The translations under genes and the position numbers were made by a program. 64,000 bases of DNA, taken from contig QKWP01000127.1 of the NCBI GenBank assembly GCA_003550325.1, positions 434,143 through 498,142 of the forward strand, in the 5' to 3' direction. Numbering within the stretch: position 1 is the first letter of the stretch; each line of letters begins with the position of its first letter. Below, one piece after another: positions 24,501-35,759 of the stretch. Origin of the DNA: Gigaspora rosea (Eukaryota; Glomeromycota; Glomeromycetes; Diversisporales; Gigasporaceae). Under the pieces are notes generated by a model. The model did no database searches and was not told the origin of the DNA. It worked only from the letters and a program-made list of their open reading frames with translations.

Positions 24501-27500
24501 ACGACAGTCACCTCTCATTCGTTCACTCAAGCTATATTTTCTTCGTGATTTATATGTTAAGGGGCTCTCATTACACGGAATTAAAAGTTTTTGTGAAGTA
24601 CAACGTAGGACATTTCCATGGTTGACTGATTTTGATTGGGACGAAAGCAACAGCAAGATTAACTTTGTAGCTTATCGCTGTTATGAACAATACATAGAAG
24701 CAGAAGAAGCGTTTACTACATTCTATAAACGCGGCCAACATATGCAATTCGAACAATTTTTGAATAAAGTTTCAGATAACTTAACAATAAATGCTAAAAT
24801 GTCTATAACTGGAATTTTGATCACCCGTCTCTATGATATACGTGCAATACGAGAACCGAGTATTAATGAAGAAAATGTAATAAAATGGATACAAAATCGA
24901 TTACCAACTATGAAATTTGATCAATTTTATATAGATAAATTGTTAGAAATTCTTGAGAATAAAAATCAGCTTTATATTATCTCTCCGGAAACAAGTCAGA
25001 CAGAGCTATTGATTAAATCAGTTATTATTCATACTATTGCACTTCATTCTTGCATTCCTGCAACAAGTTCTCCATTGGCCACATATTTGCAAACTTTGAG
25101 GGCTTGTAAAGATACATATATAGTGGCATCTCGCGTAGACACTGATTTTCTTCTTGAACTTACAGATGCTCTTGGAAAATTTACACGGTATGTATTTCAA
25201 TCTGGAATTATTGTTATTTATACTTTATTAGTTAAAAATTTTCTCCTTTAGTTATGAATGCCAGTGCGGTTACAAATATATTGTTGGCGAATGCGGCGGC
25301 ACAATACAGGAAAGTATTTGCCCACGATGTGGAAATCGCATTGGTGGATTGAATTATACAGCCAACCCTGGTAACAGGCGTCTTGATGCTCAAATAATCA
25401 ATGGTAGCAATGAGATAGTAACCAAATTAGGCTATGCTTATGAATCTATCGAAAGCAGAAAATACATCAATTATCGTCTTCGTGATTTAACGCCAGTTTT
25501 TTATCGTATATTGCATCTTTTTGTGCATATACTTATTGCCGCTGCTTCAGATGCAGATCACTATGAATTTTTCCACAACTCACAACAGAATAACGAAATA
25601 ATTCAAGAACCTTTAGATTATTGTCAAAACCATATTGAAAATGATTGGCAAATATTGACTCGCTTGTTTGATTGTGACGATGAAACATTGGCATTTGTAT
25701 TACATTCAATTTTATATTCTATTTCCGAGAATCCAAATGAATCAATAATAAGATTAGATACAGTTGAAAAACGACGAACCTGGGAAAATGAATTTGCTCA
25801 ACGTCATGTAAATCCAAAAATTACAAATGCTCGTCATACCTCAACAGATTTTCAAAGAATGATTAAAGATACTCAACGCACACTAGAAAGCGAAATTAAT
25901 GAAGCTTTGGACATTGATGAAAAATATCAAAATGATTTTCGTCCACGAATTTGGCGTCGTATTGGCAAAGCAAGTTTCGAAAATTTACAAGCATATTGTG
26001 TAGGGTATCCAAACTTCACCACTGAATTTCCATTTCTATCATTGTTCTTTGAATATCAAGAACAATTAATATTAATAAAAAACCTAGTGCCAATTATAAA
26101 ATTCTCAAAGATTCTTTCTTCAATGTTGTCCTACCGATTGAAAAGGAGTGATGCGCGCAATCTTACATTTGAACGATTTCTTAAAAACAATGATTCGCCA
26201 GAAAATCTATATGAAGCTTTTGAAAATTTTACCAAAGCATGGAACTCCGTAAGGAAACATGTTGTGCAGTTTGAATGTCATGAGTTCACAACTCCAATGC
26301 CAGAAATGGCCAGTAGCCTTCCCGTGGTTTATGCATTGTTTGAAAAAAGAGACGAGTCATTATATCTATGTGGAGCAATCGAGTTTTTAGCAAATTTACA
26401 AAATGAATTCTTGCAACAGGTCTTATCTATTGAATCTGGTTGTCCTTCATTGAGATTTTTAGAAGGACAATTTATAAATAATACACAACGTCATGAGCCC
26501 CTACATCAATATTACATAGAATCATTAGCACTGTCTGAAGCACATCCTAAAAATATTATAAATTATGCATGGAATCCTAAATTACTTTCCTATAGTCAAC
26601 GTGGTCTTGAGCTTGGTCACGGACAAGAACTCCAATATGAACTACCTAAAATTGAGGCAGAATTAGCATATTCATTGCTTTTTAATAAAGTTCATCTTAA
26701 TAAAAATGAATTACTTTGGTTAGATGTATTTCCATATCATCAAGAGCTATTTTCAACTTCTCGAACAATTTTGAGTGAAATCAGAGAATTGATTCCTCAA
26801 GAACAAATTCCACCCGAAAAACTTGGATTTTCCTCCACGGCCACTTTTAATACTTCATCTAGGTTTACTTTTAGCGGTTTAAATACTATAAATATAGTTT
26901 CGGATTTTGATAATCCCACAGAACTTTTGTCCAAACTTGAAATTTTACTTTGTTTTGTGAGACGAATTTCAGGAGATCGTGAAATGGAAATTATTGATTA
27001 TCTAAACAAATGGATGAGATTATCAGCACTAACTGAGAATCCCCGATTTCAGCAAATAGTTACTGGGTTAAGATTAAAACATGCAGTAGCTTTATATGAA
27101 CTAGTTGAAGAAAAAATTGCAGACGTAGAAATTGAATATCTATCAGATAAATATAAAGTAAAACTATCACAAAGTCTAAAAAATGAAATTAACGCAGGTG
27201 TTGATTTTGAGCAATCTCATGGTACAAGTGGTAGTGGTATAAGTAATCTTAAAATTCCACATGGGGCTTTTGTAGTAGTATTGAAGAGATTCATGTTTCG
27301 TTATTTGACATCAGAAATGTATAATCCTAATGAGGTGCTTGCTGACTATTTAGCAAGCGATACCTTTATTGATTGTTGGCCCACTTTAGTGCCTGATAAT
27401 ATCATTCGTGATAAATTTCCAAAGTCGTTATTAGCTGCGAATATTTACGATGCATATCAATATACAATTCAGGTGAGTTAAAGAAGTATGTTTTTAAATA

Positions 27501-27720
27501 AGTCGGATTCTTTTATAAAATTACATATACTTGTTTTTAGAATGTGAAGAAGACAATTGCACATAAAAGTAATAATGATCGACAAAGAGAGACTTTGTCA
27601 AAGACAAGTCCTAGTTCAAGTATACATAATAGGAATTATGGAAATTATGAAAGTCGTGTAAGTCGCGGAGGACGTAGGGGTCGCAACCGTGATGGAAATA
27701 ATTTAGGAGACACAATGTAA
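12529..27720 (+). CDS. RNF213-like giant AAA+ ATPase / ubiquitin ligase
   Basis: The 16-exon model is 12529-13635, 13690-14495, 14586-15739, 16019-18648, 18731-19677, 19767-19987, 20065-20379, 20458-20519, 20593-20922, 20990-21044, 21119-21238, 21338-21353, 21466-22488, 22599-25187, 25252-27472 and 27541-27720. It totals 13,776 bp with consistent phases, giving 4591 aa. Residues ~25-140 are a CBM20 domain. One AAA module has GEAGCGKT (~1893-1900), IFFDEIN and AACNPYR. The next has GAPGSSKSL (~2211), VVLLDEVG and GISNWRLD. A later module keeps ILTDLEIIYGSLYDLFNQ and LLNRFEK. An RZ finger lies at ~3794-3826. Human RNF213 (about 5200 aa) has the same order, with Walker-competent AAA3 and AAA4. 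No RING C3HC4 pattern is visible; residues ~3303-3345 are an acidic DNQEPD repeat instead. The C-terminus is Arg/Gly-rich (RGGRRGRNR). In animals RNF213 is a cytosolic ubiquitin ligase on lipid droplets and invading bacteria. The family is certain; the role here is inferred. Confidence 0.9.
15765..15936. mobile_element. Small foldback insertion in RNF213-like intron 3
   Basis: The ends GAAATCCTGAAAAT and its inverse ATTTTCAGGATTTC bound 172 bp of AT-rich sequence. The host intron (15740-16018, 279 bp) is far longer than the other fourteen (54-112 bp), and removing this insert brings it to about 107 bp. This looks like a MITE that entered the intron without disturbing the splice sites. I could not define a TSD. 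Confidence 0.6.
21338..21353 (+). other. 16-bp micro-exon of the RNF213-like gene
   Basis: This exon encodes only V-H-P-N-F plus part of an Arg. It is needed to join the upstream exon (21119-21238, phase 1) to the downstream exon (21466-22488, phase 2). The peptide matches the VH-x-x-FR segment that precedes the conserved LLNRFEK-type motif in RNF213 proteins. It is flanked by TAG on the left and GTATTC on the right. Confidence 0.75.
23717..23830 (+). repeat. In-frame acidic repeat at the expected RING position
   Basis: About five degenerate copies of a D/G-N-Q-E-P-D-x unit (nucleotide period about 21-24 bp, GACAACCAAGAACCTGAT type) encode residues ~3303-3340. The segment lies about 450-490 residues before the RZ finger. 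That is roughly where animal RNF213 has its RING, judged from memory of its layout. It looks like a flexible acidic linker made by replication slippage. Confidence 0.7.
25252..25355 (+). other. RZ-type zinc finger of the RNF213-like protein
   Basis: The start of exon 15 encodes YECQCGYKYIVGECGG followed by CPRCGNRIGG, matching the RZ finger shared by RNF213 and ZNFX1. The potential zinc ligands are C-x-C, a single C in GECGG and CPRC. Animal versions begin with C-x-N-G-H, where His is a ligand or catalytic residue. Here the His is Tyr and an extra Cys appears at C-x-C, so the metal site may be rearranged. The finger becomes contiguous only after splicing at 25187/25252. Confidence 0.8.
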
Positions 27721-28454
27721 ATTATTTTGTCTTACTAGATAAATTAGCAATTTTATTCTTGAATATTCAAGAGTACACGAAAATGTCGAAATAATATTGG
27801 TAAAATTTTATTTATCTTATTTTTATTATACTTAATAGCATGAAAATATCTTAAGGATTACCTAGCTAATTTCAATGTCTAAGCCCGTTTTCAAATTCTG
27901 CAGACTTTTTATGTTTGAACTTGAACATCAAATATATATATATATTGATATGAAAAAATTTAAAGAACAATCTAGTCATTTGCAGTGATGGCTCAAATTC
28001 TAAAAAATATGGGTAATTAAAAAATATGTAAATTTGCTGGTAATCCTTGTAAATGTGTGTTCATTCCCATAATAAATATTCTTATGCATCATTCGCATAT
28101 GAACGTTTAAAAAATCTTTGCTTCAATGTTTTTTAAAAACTTTTAGCAGACCTGTAGTATTATTATATGGTAATAAATATCAAAAAGATTTATCATAAAG
28201 TAGATAGTAACTGAATAGAAATTAATCCTAACGTGCGTACTTCCATGTAACTAGGGATGTTAAAAGTCTCGGTCGGTTACTGTCGGTTTTGGTCGGTTAT
28301 TATCGATATAGTAGGGATGTTATCCTGCTTGCCGAAACTCGACCCTTCTTGGAACCTTACCCAATGGAACTCGAGTTTTTCGGTCACATGATTTTTATTA
28401 TCAAATCATTCTCCAAACGAGGTTAGTAGATCGGTTGAGCAATATTAATTTAGA
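27721..28454. other. 3' flank of the RNF213-like gene
   Basis: AT-rich sequence with no supported gene. TAGGGATGTT appears at 28252 and 28311, each followed by CGGT or CTTGCC-rich sequence. This resembles the 5' terminus of hAT elements and may be the left end of the decayed hAT that follows. I found no matching right end. Confidence 0.4.
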
Positions 28455-28860
28455 CTATCGTTATGACGAATAAATAATTATTATCTCATGACGAAAAAAT
28501 CATTTTTCTTTGACTTTTTTTTTAATTTAATGTGGCGTGATATGTTGAATAAAAAATTACTATCTTATGACGAACAAAAATCAATTTTCTTTGACTCTTT
28601 TATTTTTTTAATTTAATGTGGCGTGATATGTTGAATAAAAAATTACTATCTTATGATGAACAAAAATCAATTTTCTTTGACTTTTTTTTTTTAATTTAAT
28701 ATGACGGAATAAAAAATTACTATCTTATGACGAACAAAAATCAATTTTCTTTTAATTTAATGTGGTATGATATGACGAATAAAAAATTACTATCTTATAA
28801 CGTACAAAAATCAATTTTCTTTGACTTTTTTTTTTAATTAAAAGTTAATTTAATGTGACA
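28455..28860. repeat. Tandem repeat, ~75-90 bp units, about 5 copies
   Basis: Units share ATTACTATCTTATGACGAAC, then CAATTTTCTTTGACT, then a T-run and TTTAATGTGG. The copies vary mainly in the length of the T-run and in small deletions. The array sits directly upstream of a decayed hAT transposase and may lie in its 5' non-coding region. Confidence 0.75.
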
Positions 28861-28963
28861 ACAATTAGTCATTTTAATTTTTTTTAATAAATAATATAAA
28901 TATGCGATTTCTTTTTTTTACATATTTTTTTACTTGAATTTTACTATTTGATGGACGAAGACA

Positions 28964-30235
28964 ATGAATGCATTTGAAGAACTTATCCATTCAATTGAAC
29001 CTACTTCTTCAGGTTCAATATCTCAAAATGCACTTGAACCTGGAACGCTTATAGTAACAAACCATCCTCAAAAGTGTGTAAAAAAAGACCCTCTCTGGAA
29101 CGAACTTACTGAAGTCAGTGATAAATGACATTGCAACCTTTGCAATAAAGCCTATTCATTGGATACAGGTCTCTCTACTATTAAATCCCATTTTAAAAAT
29201 AACCATTTAGAGAAGTGGAATGAAATTATGGTAGCCGTTAAGGCAAATGTTGAACCTTACAGTGCTGATAAGATCTTACAAATCAACCAGTATCTTCTAA
29301 AATGGATTGTTACAAATCAGCATGCTTTTTCTCATATTGAAAATAATGATTTTTGACAATTCATTAATCAACTAACCCCACAATATTTTCTTCCATCAAG
29401 ACAATATATTTCACAAAGCATTTTAAATCTATATAATATAAACAAAAAATCTTGGAAGCAATTTCATTTTACAACATAGGCTCTCAAATTGTTTTTGCAA
29501 CCACTAACAATGCATCTAATATAGAGGTATTTGGATGTTTATTCCATGAAAAGCTTTGTTATAAACATGGTAACAATGACTTTAGTTGTGCAGCTCATAT
29601 TTTGAATCTTGCAGTTTCTAAATATATGAAAGTTGTATCAATTCAATTATGAAGTTGCAAAACTTTGTAAGCTACATACACAAATTCAAACCATTGTTTG
29701 AAGATCTTAAAAAGGTCTTTTAAGAAACAAAAGGCCTTTTCTTATACCTGACTTGGACATATCAACAAGATGGAACAGCACATATAATATAATTAAAAAG
29801 ATGTTCTGAATTCATCAAATGACTAATGACCTTGTTAAAGATAATCCTGCTTTAAGAGAGTAGTATCTAAGTAAAACTGAATGGTAAAAAATTGAGGGTA
29901 GTTTTTTGTTAGCACATTTTCTAATAAAATTAATTGACTTATTTGTTATTTTTAGGTTATTGTTACATTACTCAAGCCTATAGCAAGAGCAACACTAATT
30001 TTATCATCATCAACTTGTCCCAATAATGGGAATTTTATATAATATTTCCTACAATTTTATCAAATTGTACAATGAATGTATAAAAAACTTAATAATTATT
30101 AGACTATTCTTCAAAATTGTTGTAGTGTGTCAGTTGCATTAGACCCAAACATGAAATTATCTTCATTCGATAGTAAAATGACAATCTTCATTTGATAGTA
30201 AAATGACAATCTTCATTCGATAGTAAAATGACAAT
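28964..30235 (+). pseudogene. Decayed hAT transposase with BED zinc finger
   Basis: An ATG at 28964 opens a frame with a BED-type finger (CNLC, then HFKNNH) interrupted by an in-frame TGA at 29126. It continues as QYLLKWIVTNQHAFSHIENNDF (29280-29355), typical of the hAT region before the catalytic core, then FATTNNASNI and SCAAHILNLAVSK. Further hAT-like sequence (LLKPIARAT near 29970, VALDPNMKL near 30135) follows in shifting frames. The C-terminal dimerisation domain is missing and the sequence ends in a triplicated 25-bp motif at 30160-30235. The transposase is dead. In life it would cut and paste an element with 8-bp target duplications. Confidence 0.75.
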
Positions 30236-30405
30236 AATTGTACTTGTTATAGTGAAGTCCTCGGGCTGTAAAATTTCTTCACTATATTAAAAGATTCACT
30301 ATATCGAGAGCCTTTTATTATAGTAATAATAATTCTGGTTTAAAAAAATTCTTCACTATAGCCAATCTTTACTATATTGAGAGTTTACTATAATGAGAGT
30401 GACTT
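30236..30405. mobile_element. Possible pogo/Tigger-like MITE remnant
   Basis: Both ends contain TTATAGTRAA and TATATTGAGAG-type motifs in inverted orientation, and the interior repeats TTCACTATA. This resembles the short repeat-rich termini of pogo/Tigger elements. The ends and TSD are not clear. Confidence 0.4.
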
Positions 30406-30444
30406 TTATTTAAATGAATTTGCTTTAATAAAAAGTAATAGAAA

Positions 30445-30960
30445 TATACAAATTTAGTAAAACACTTTTTTCAACGATCACTTGGACCAAATTTTTGATA
30501 GAAGAAAACAAAAAGTTTTATGTTGAAGCATAGGTAGTAGTACACAGACCTACAGTTTTTACAAAGGTCAACTATCGCTATTATCTAGAGACTCCTTTGA
30601 TCTAATCAGCATGCAAACCAAAAGCATTTTGATAAAAGATAATTGGCAGAAGGTAGCACCTTTGTATATAAAATTTTGGTAGAGTCATCATTTCTACTTC
30701 ATCAATGAAGTAAACTGTGACAATATTGTGGGAAACAACAAAAAAATGAGTATTCTGACAACACTCTTTTCTAAATTTTTTACAAGTGATTCCTTTGTAT
30801 CATCCTTCTCATCTTCCTGCTATTTTTTTAAAATTTTTGACAAAAAGTGGGGTTTGGTTTACCTCTCCAAAAGATTAGTATTGTTTACCTTTTCAAATTC
30901 AGACAGATCCAGTAAAATACAAACCACATAACTTGTTTGTTTACAAATATATAGTTTCAG
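30445..30960. repeat. Dispersed repeat family X, copy A
   Basis: It shares two blocks with copies B (31608-32530) and C (33477-34330). One block reads approximately GATGATCNCTTGTACCAA. The second reads approximately TTTTTGACAAAAAGTG followed by CCTCCAAAAGATTGGTATT. A 67-codon frame at 30728 is not convincing as a gene. Confidence 0.55.
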
Positions 30961-31607
30961 TGCTACTTTATAAAATGTAGCTTAGTCGATGATTTAGGTT
31001 GGTCATATAGTTAGAAAAAGATATTAGTTAAGGTATAGCTTTACAGTAAAGATAAACAATAGTTGCATTTGTTATCCTTTAAACCGTATATTTTAGCATA
31101 TAAATTTGTGCACTAAAATCAGTATAAATAAGATAAAATCCAAAAAAATTTTTTAATGCATAAAACTTTATTTATATTTGCTAAAATAATACCCAAGAAC
31201 CCTGGTCATATGATATGCTCCAAAAAACAAGTTGGCATAACTTTATAAATGGACAAAAAAAAAGGCACATGTTCATGCTATGGCCAATAAAGTATGTAAT
31301 TTGCCTAAACTTTTGGGGCCATTCTAATTAATCCAGTTTATGTAATACATATTTAAATAACTGTGATATTAAAAGCTACTCATATATTTAGTAATCCATA
31401 ATACAAGAGAAGTTATAAAGATTTCTAGTTTGTGAAATGATCAATTTATTAATTACAATCACGAGTAATTTTATAAAATAAAAAAAAATAAAAAAATAAA
31501 AAAAATTGCAAAGCGATTTAATAAACAATGCACAATAACTGTAAACTGGCCTTTATTTATTTATTATTTTTATAGAATTTCAGAAAACAATTCCAGATTT
31601 ATTTCAA

Positions 31608-32530
31608 TTGATTTCATCAACTCTTTCTGATGATCCCTTGTACCAAATTTTTCCACAAAAATTCGACCTATGAAAACTTTGAAGTTAGTATATTTGCACA
31701 TAACAAAAGCTTTATCTAGAAGCGTCTTGGATAAAAGGTTTCAGATCAGATGTGAGATAACCGAAATAGAGCTAAAAAAGATTTCTCCTTTTGGGTTTGG
31801 CTCTCTGGGTGAAAGTCTTCATTACTATAGAAAACGTAGTAGGGCAACAACTCTGAAGCTTTTTGTCAAAAGCTATAGAGGCTTAGGCAGAAGTAGTCTT
31901 TTGGTCAGATATATTATTTTTTAAAGCATAACTCTTATGCTCTTTACAAGTTTGGTACTCTTTTTATTTCTCCTTGGGCTTTTTGAAATTTTACCAAAAA
32001 GAGGAAAATCCAGCTTATCCCTCCAAAAGATCAATAATACTTACTTTATCCAAATTGATAAGGCGCCTGCCTAATCTGAATTAAGTCACGAGTGAGTTTC
32101 CAGCCTAATGAAACAAACAATGAATAACACGTGAAGTCTTTTTAAAGGAAAATCCAACACGAAATTTCTTTCCAGAAGGTTCTTTTAGGCGCAAGTTTCT
32201 CTATGGGTTTTTTCTACGGATTTTTTATAATTTTACCCATTTTATATATAATGCTTAGATAAATATAGAGTAGAGACTTATTCGTTTAGTGTATTATATA
32301 ATTTTTACAATCTAGTACAGGTTTAATAGTACACTTTTCAGTTCTGTTATTGTTTTTTCTTTTGTTTTTTCTATTTTTGTCTTCCTTTATTTTTCTTTTT
32401 ATGTACTTTGGTTATTCGTTTAGGTTTGAAATGTTTTCTTTCTTTTTTATTTCCCTTGTTTTTCGTTTATTTGTTTTATTTTTTTCTTAGAATAAGATGA
32501 TCCTATGTAGTGATTGTAATTGTCAACAAT
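31608..32530. repeat. Dispersed repeat family X, copy B
   Basis: It contains the same two blocks as copy A (GATGATCCCTTGTACCAAAT at about 31631; CCCTCCAAAAGATCAATAAT at about 32020). A T-rich tail of about 180 bp follows (32335-32520), and it resembles the tail of copy C and a stretch at 62290-62470. An 84-codon frame at 31670-31924 has no recognisable domain. Confidence 0.5.
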
Positions 32531-32639
32531 CTTGGTAATTTTTAGTTTTTTTTTGATTCAGAATTGAGCACCTCATGTACCTTATCCAGTGTTGTCAATA
32601 CGTAGTTAAAATGTTACTAATTAAAAAATACTAATCTTA

Positions 32640-33060
32640 GCTACATTGGTACTAGTTTGCTTTAGTTGTCATCTTTTCTGTATTACTTCCTATTCTTCAA
32701 TAACAAGACTGTGTATCATTGATAACATCGTAACAGGGCCATTGTTCTGCCAAAAAAAAGCTATTATACCATTAATAATACACCAGAATAAATGTTCCAA
32801 TTGAGTTTAGTATTTTTTCTACTTTCAATTCTTTTGGGAATCTGGAGGCATTTCTTTGAATGGTCCACAGGCACAAATATTATTCTAATAAAGATGCTGG
32901 AAAAGAGAGACACTGCTAAAATAATTATCCATATATATATTGTATAGAAATTGTTAGTGGGGAAGTTGTTCAATGAGATAGAAAACAAGAGACCCATTTT
33001 GACTAAGATTGTTTGTTTTATTAATATCACTTGGAACAACACGCAATATCAGTAGAAAAG
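32640..33060 (-). pseudogene. piggyBac transposase, C-terminal fragment
   Basis: Reading on the minus strand in shifting frames gives MDNYFSSVSLFQHL, then NNICACGPFKEMP, then FWQNNGPVTMLSMIH. These are the late DDE-domain motifs of piggyBac-type transposases: the DNYF catalytic Asp, the GACGT-like segment and the W-x-DN-x-x-V-x-M-L-ST-x-H motif. In-frame stops and frameshifts make it non-functional. An N-terminal piggyBac fragment is at 60130-60850. Confidence 0.75.
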
Positions 33061-33061
33061 T

Positions 33062-33185
33062 GTATGTGTATCCTGCATGCACATTTGAAATATGTGCCAG
33101 GTTTGTAGCACAGTAAGATTTTTGACCATGTAATGATGATTAATATCTGGTCACATATCATGTGATCAATTTCTGGTCATATATT
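33062..33185 (-). repeat. Dispersed repeat shared with 59925-60030
   Basis: This sequence, read on the minus strand, closely matches plus-strand 59925-60030 (GATATGTGACCAGA, then TGGTCAAAAATCTTA, then AACCTGGCACATATTT). Both copies lie beside piggyBac remains, so it probably belongs to that family, either as an internal part or an end. Confidence 0.6.
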
Positions 33186-33476
33186 ATGTGATGATCACTG
33201 TAAAAATAATATGAAAAATAGCGTAAAACAATACATAGTATATATCAACTAATAGTACATACAAATAGTTAAGCACTTTATAATAAATAGTTTTAAACTT
33301 GGTAGAATAATTTATCAAAAAACTTTAAAGAGCACAAATTTTGCGAAATTTTAAATGTGAAACTTCAAATATGCAACTCTAACGAAATTTTTAACTTAAT
33401 TAATTTTAAACTTGATATTAAACTAAATTATATTGACCAAATTATATCAAACAAAAATAGTTTATCAAAGGCAATA

Positions 33477-34330
33477 TTAGACTTAGCAAAAACTCTTTCG
33501 GACGATCACTTGTACAAGTTTCTGAACAAAAAAAAAAACAAAAAATTTTTTAGTAAAAGATGAAGCAGCTATGTACTAATACTAGTTTTATAAATGTTAA
33601 TCTTATCTCTTTTTCAGGGGACTCCTTTATATATTCAATATGCAACCCAGAAGCAGCAGTTGTACAAGATAACTGGCAGTGGGTGCTCTTGGTACAAGAA
33701 ATTCTAGTGGAAGTTTTCTTTCGTCGACGAAGGTATTCTAGCTTGGCTAGGCGGTGAACTAAAAAATAAGTTTTTTATCACTTTCTCTAAAGTTTTTTGG
33801 TTACAAGAACATATTCAACTATATACCCAATACTATATTTTCGCTTGAAGTAGTTTTTTTGAATTTTTGACAAAAAGTGAAAAATTTAGCATACCCCTCC
33901 AAAAGATTGGTATTGTTGTTCCTATCCTAATCAGTAAGAAGGCATGCAAGTTGATAAACAGGAACAGATGTGTAATGAGACATGGCACAGTAGAGTAGAC
34001 AGATATGCAGAACTAAATTCCAGAACATTCTTTTGTTTTCTTTTATGTATATATAATACTTTGGCGAGGCGTTTCCTTGTGTAGCATTATATAATTTTTA
34101 TTATTAGTTCTAGATTTTTCTTTATATTTTGAGTTTTTTTTGTTTTTTCTATACCACCTAGTGGCACTATGCCATCATGTACTGTGGTTTTTTGCCTCTT
34201 TCTTTTTCTTTCTATTTGTTCTAATTTGATTTTATTTGGTTTTTTGTTTAGAGTTTGAAGCTTTCTCCCTTTATATTTTTTATCTCTTTTTCGTGATATA
34301 TTTTTTTTTCCAGTAAGGTACCTCTACTTA
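33477..34330. repeat. Dispersed repeat family X, copy C
   Basis: It carries block 1 (GACGATCACTTGTACAAG at about 33502) and block 2 (TTTTTGACAAAAAGTG at about 33858, CCTCCAAAAGATTGGTATTG at about 33896), then a T-rich tail to 34310. Between the blocks a frame around 33620-33757 gives TPLYIQYATQKQQLYKI, which has a degraded counterpart in copy A near 30590. The family may once have been coding, but I do not recognise it. Confidence 0.5.
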
Positions 34331-35139
34331 GGAAGCTAAGAGAGAGATTTGAATGTAGGCAGTCATAATAAGATGTTCTGATTCAAACTAGGTTTGGAAT
34401 AGTGCAGCAGGTTGCATCTAAAAATTCATTGAATCGAACGAAATTTTGAGTGATATTAGATTTATAATTTAAATAAGGACAAATCTATTTGTAACAGCCT
34501 ATTACATGCTTATTTGTAACAGTATCAAAAAACAAGGCCTGAAACAGGTCCAAAAATAAATAATTACATATCAAAATAATTGGTTTAAATATATAATTAA
34601 CTCTTGTATATATGCAAATTATCTTTTATACCATTTACAAGAAATTTATCTACAACTTTTCAAAAGATATACTTTTTTGAATGAATTATACAGTATATAA
34701 ATTGTAATATTATTTATTCCAATTTTTCATTTACTCTTTGGAAGCCATATAACTATTTCATATAAAAAATATAAGAGTAGTTCAGAATTTCACAACACGA
34801 ACAGGACATATAATTTTTGGAGTTATACCTGGCAAATATGCCTGCTAATACTTCTTTTTAATATGCATATTGGCATATATAATAGTACATATATAATTTT
34901 TTAATGTACAGTATAATACAGGCACCAAAATTATATTATTTGCACAAATATGTAAAGCAATAGAGCTATGATACAATAATAGTGATTACATACTTAATAC
35001 GTAGTCAAATCGGTAAAATTCTCCTAATTAGTCAATTAGATACTCTAGTGAAAATTAAAAAGTGATAAAAATACTATAGTTCGAACAATCTAGTCTTGAC
35101 AAATAGAATTTTCTAGCAGCCAAATCTGAAATTTACATA

Positions 35140-35295
35140 ATGCAGCCAAATTTGATATTTTTATTATATGCGGCCAAATTTGATATTTTCATTATATGTG
35201 GCCAAATTTGATATTTTCATTATATATGATATTTCATTATATATGGCCAAATTTGATATTTTTATTATATATGGCCAAATTGGCACATGCTCATT
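35140..35295. repeat. Minisatellite GGCCAAATTTGATATTTT, left block
   Basis: About five units of roughly 28-32 bp share GCCAAATTTGATATTTT(C/T)ATTATAT. A related array continues beyond the foldback at 35760-35975. Confidence 0.8.
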
Positions 35296-35377
35296 TACCA
35301 AATTACTTTATTGATAGTCACGTCAGTTAATCAGAGATCGTCTGTAGTATAACGTGATGCAATCACATGTGAAAATC

Positions 35378-35751
35378 ACTATAGTGTAAATATGGTGTGC
35401 ATACATATAAAAAAATTTTTTACTAAGTTAACGATACATGCCCACTAATTGAAAGTTGTATAGCTCGTCGAGACGCATCTAACGGTGGTTAGATCATCCA
35501 AATCGGCCCAATGGATGGCAAGATATCGTTAAAAAACGATTGGACAACTATTTAAAGTCAGTTACATAGAGATTTTATATAGTTGTCCAATCGTTTTTTG
35601 ACGATTTCTCGCCATCCACTAGGCCAATTTGGATGATCTAGCCACCATTAGATGCGTCTCAACGAGCTCTACAATTTCAATTAGTGGGCATGTGTCATTA
35701 ACTTAGTAAAAACTATTTTTATATGTATGCATGCCATATTCACACTATAGT
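35378..35751. mobile_element. Long-armed foldback element, ~374 bp
   Basis: The left arm starts ACTATAGTGTAAATATGG and the right arm's reverse complement starts ACTATAGTGTGAATATGG. Pairing continues with few mismatches to the centre near 35560, so the element is nearly one perfect hairpin. Both arms contain GTCGAGACGCATCTAA or its inverse. It splits a GGCCAAATTT minisatellite. A degraded copy is at 59575-59815. Confidence 0.85.
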
Positions 35752-35759
35752 AATATATA

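Noticed and set aside
28252..28330. Left terminus of a complete hAT element
   Set aside because: TAGGGATGTT fits a hAT end, but no matching inverted end or 8-bp duplication was found downstream of the decayed transposase.
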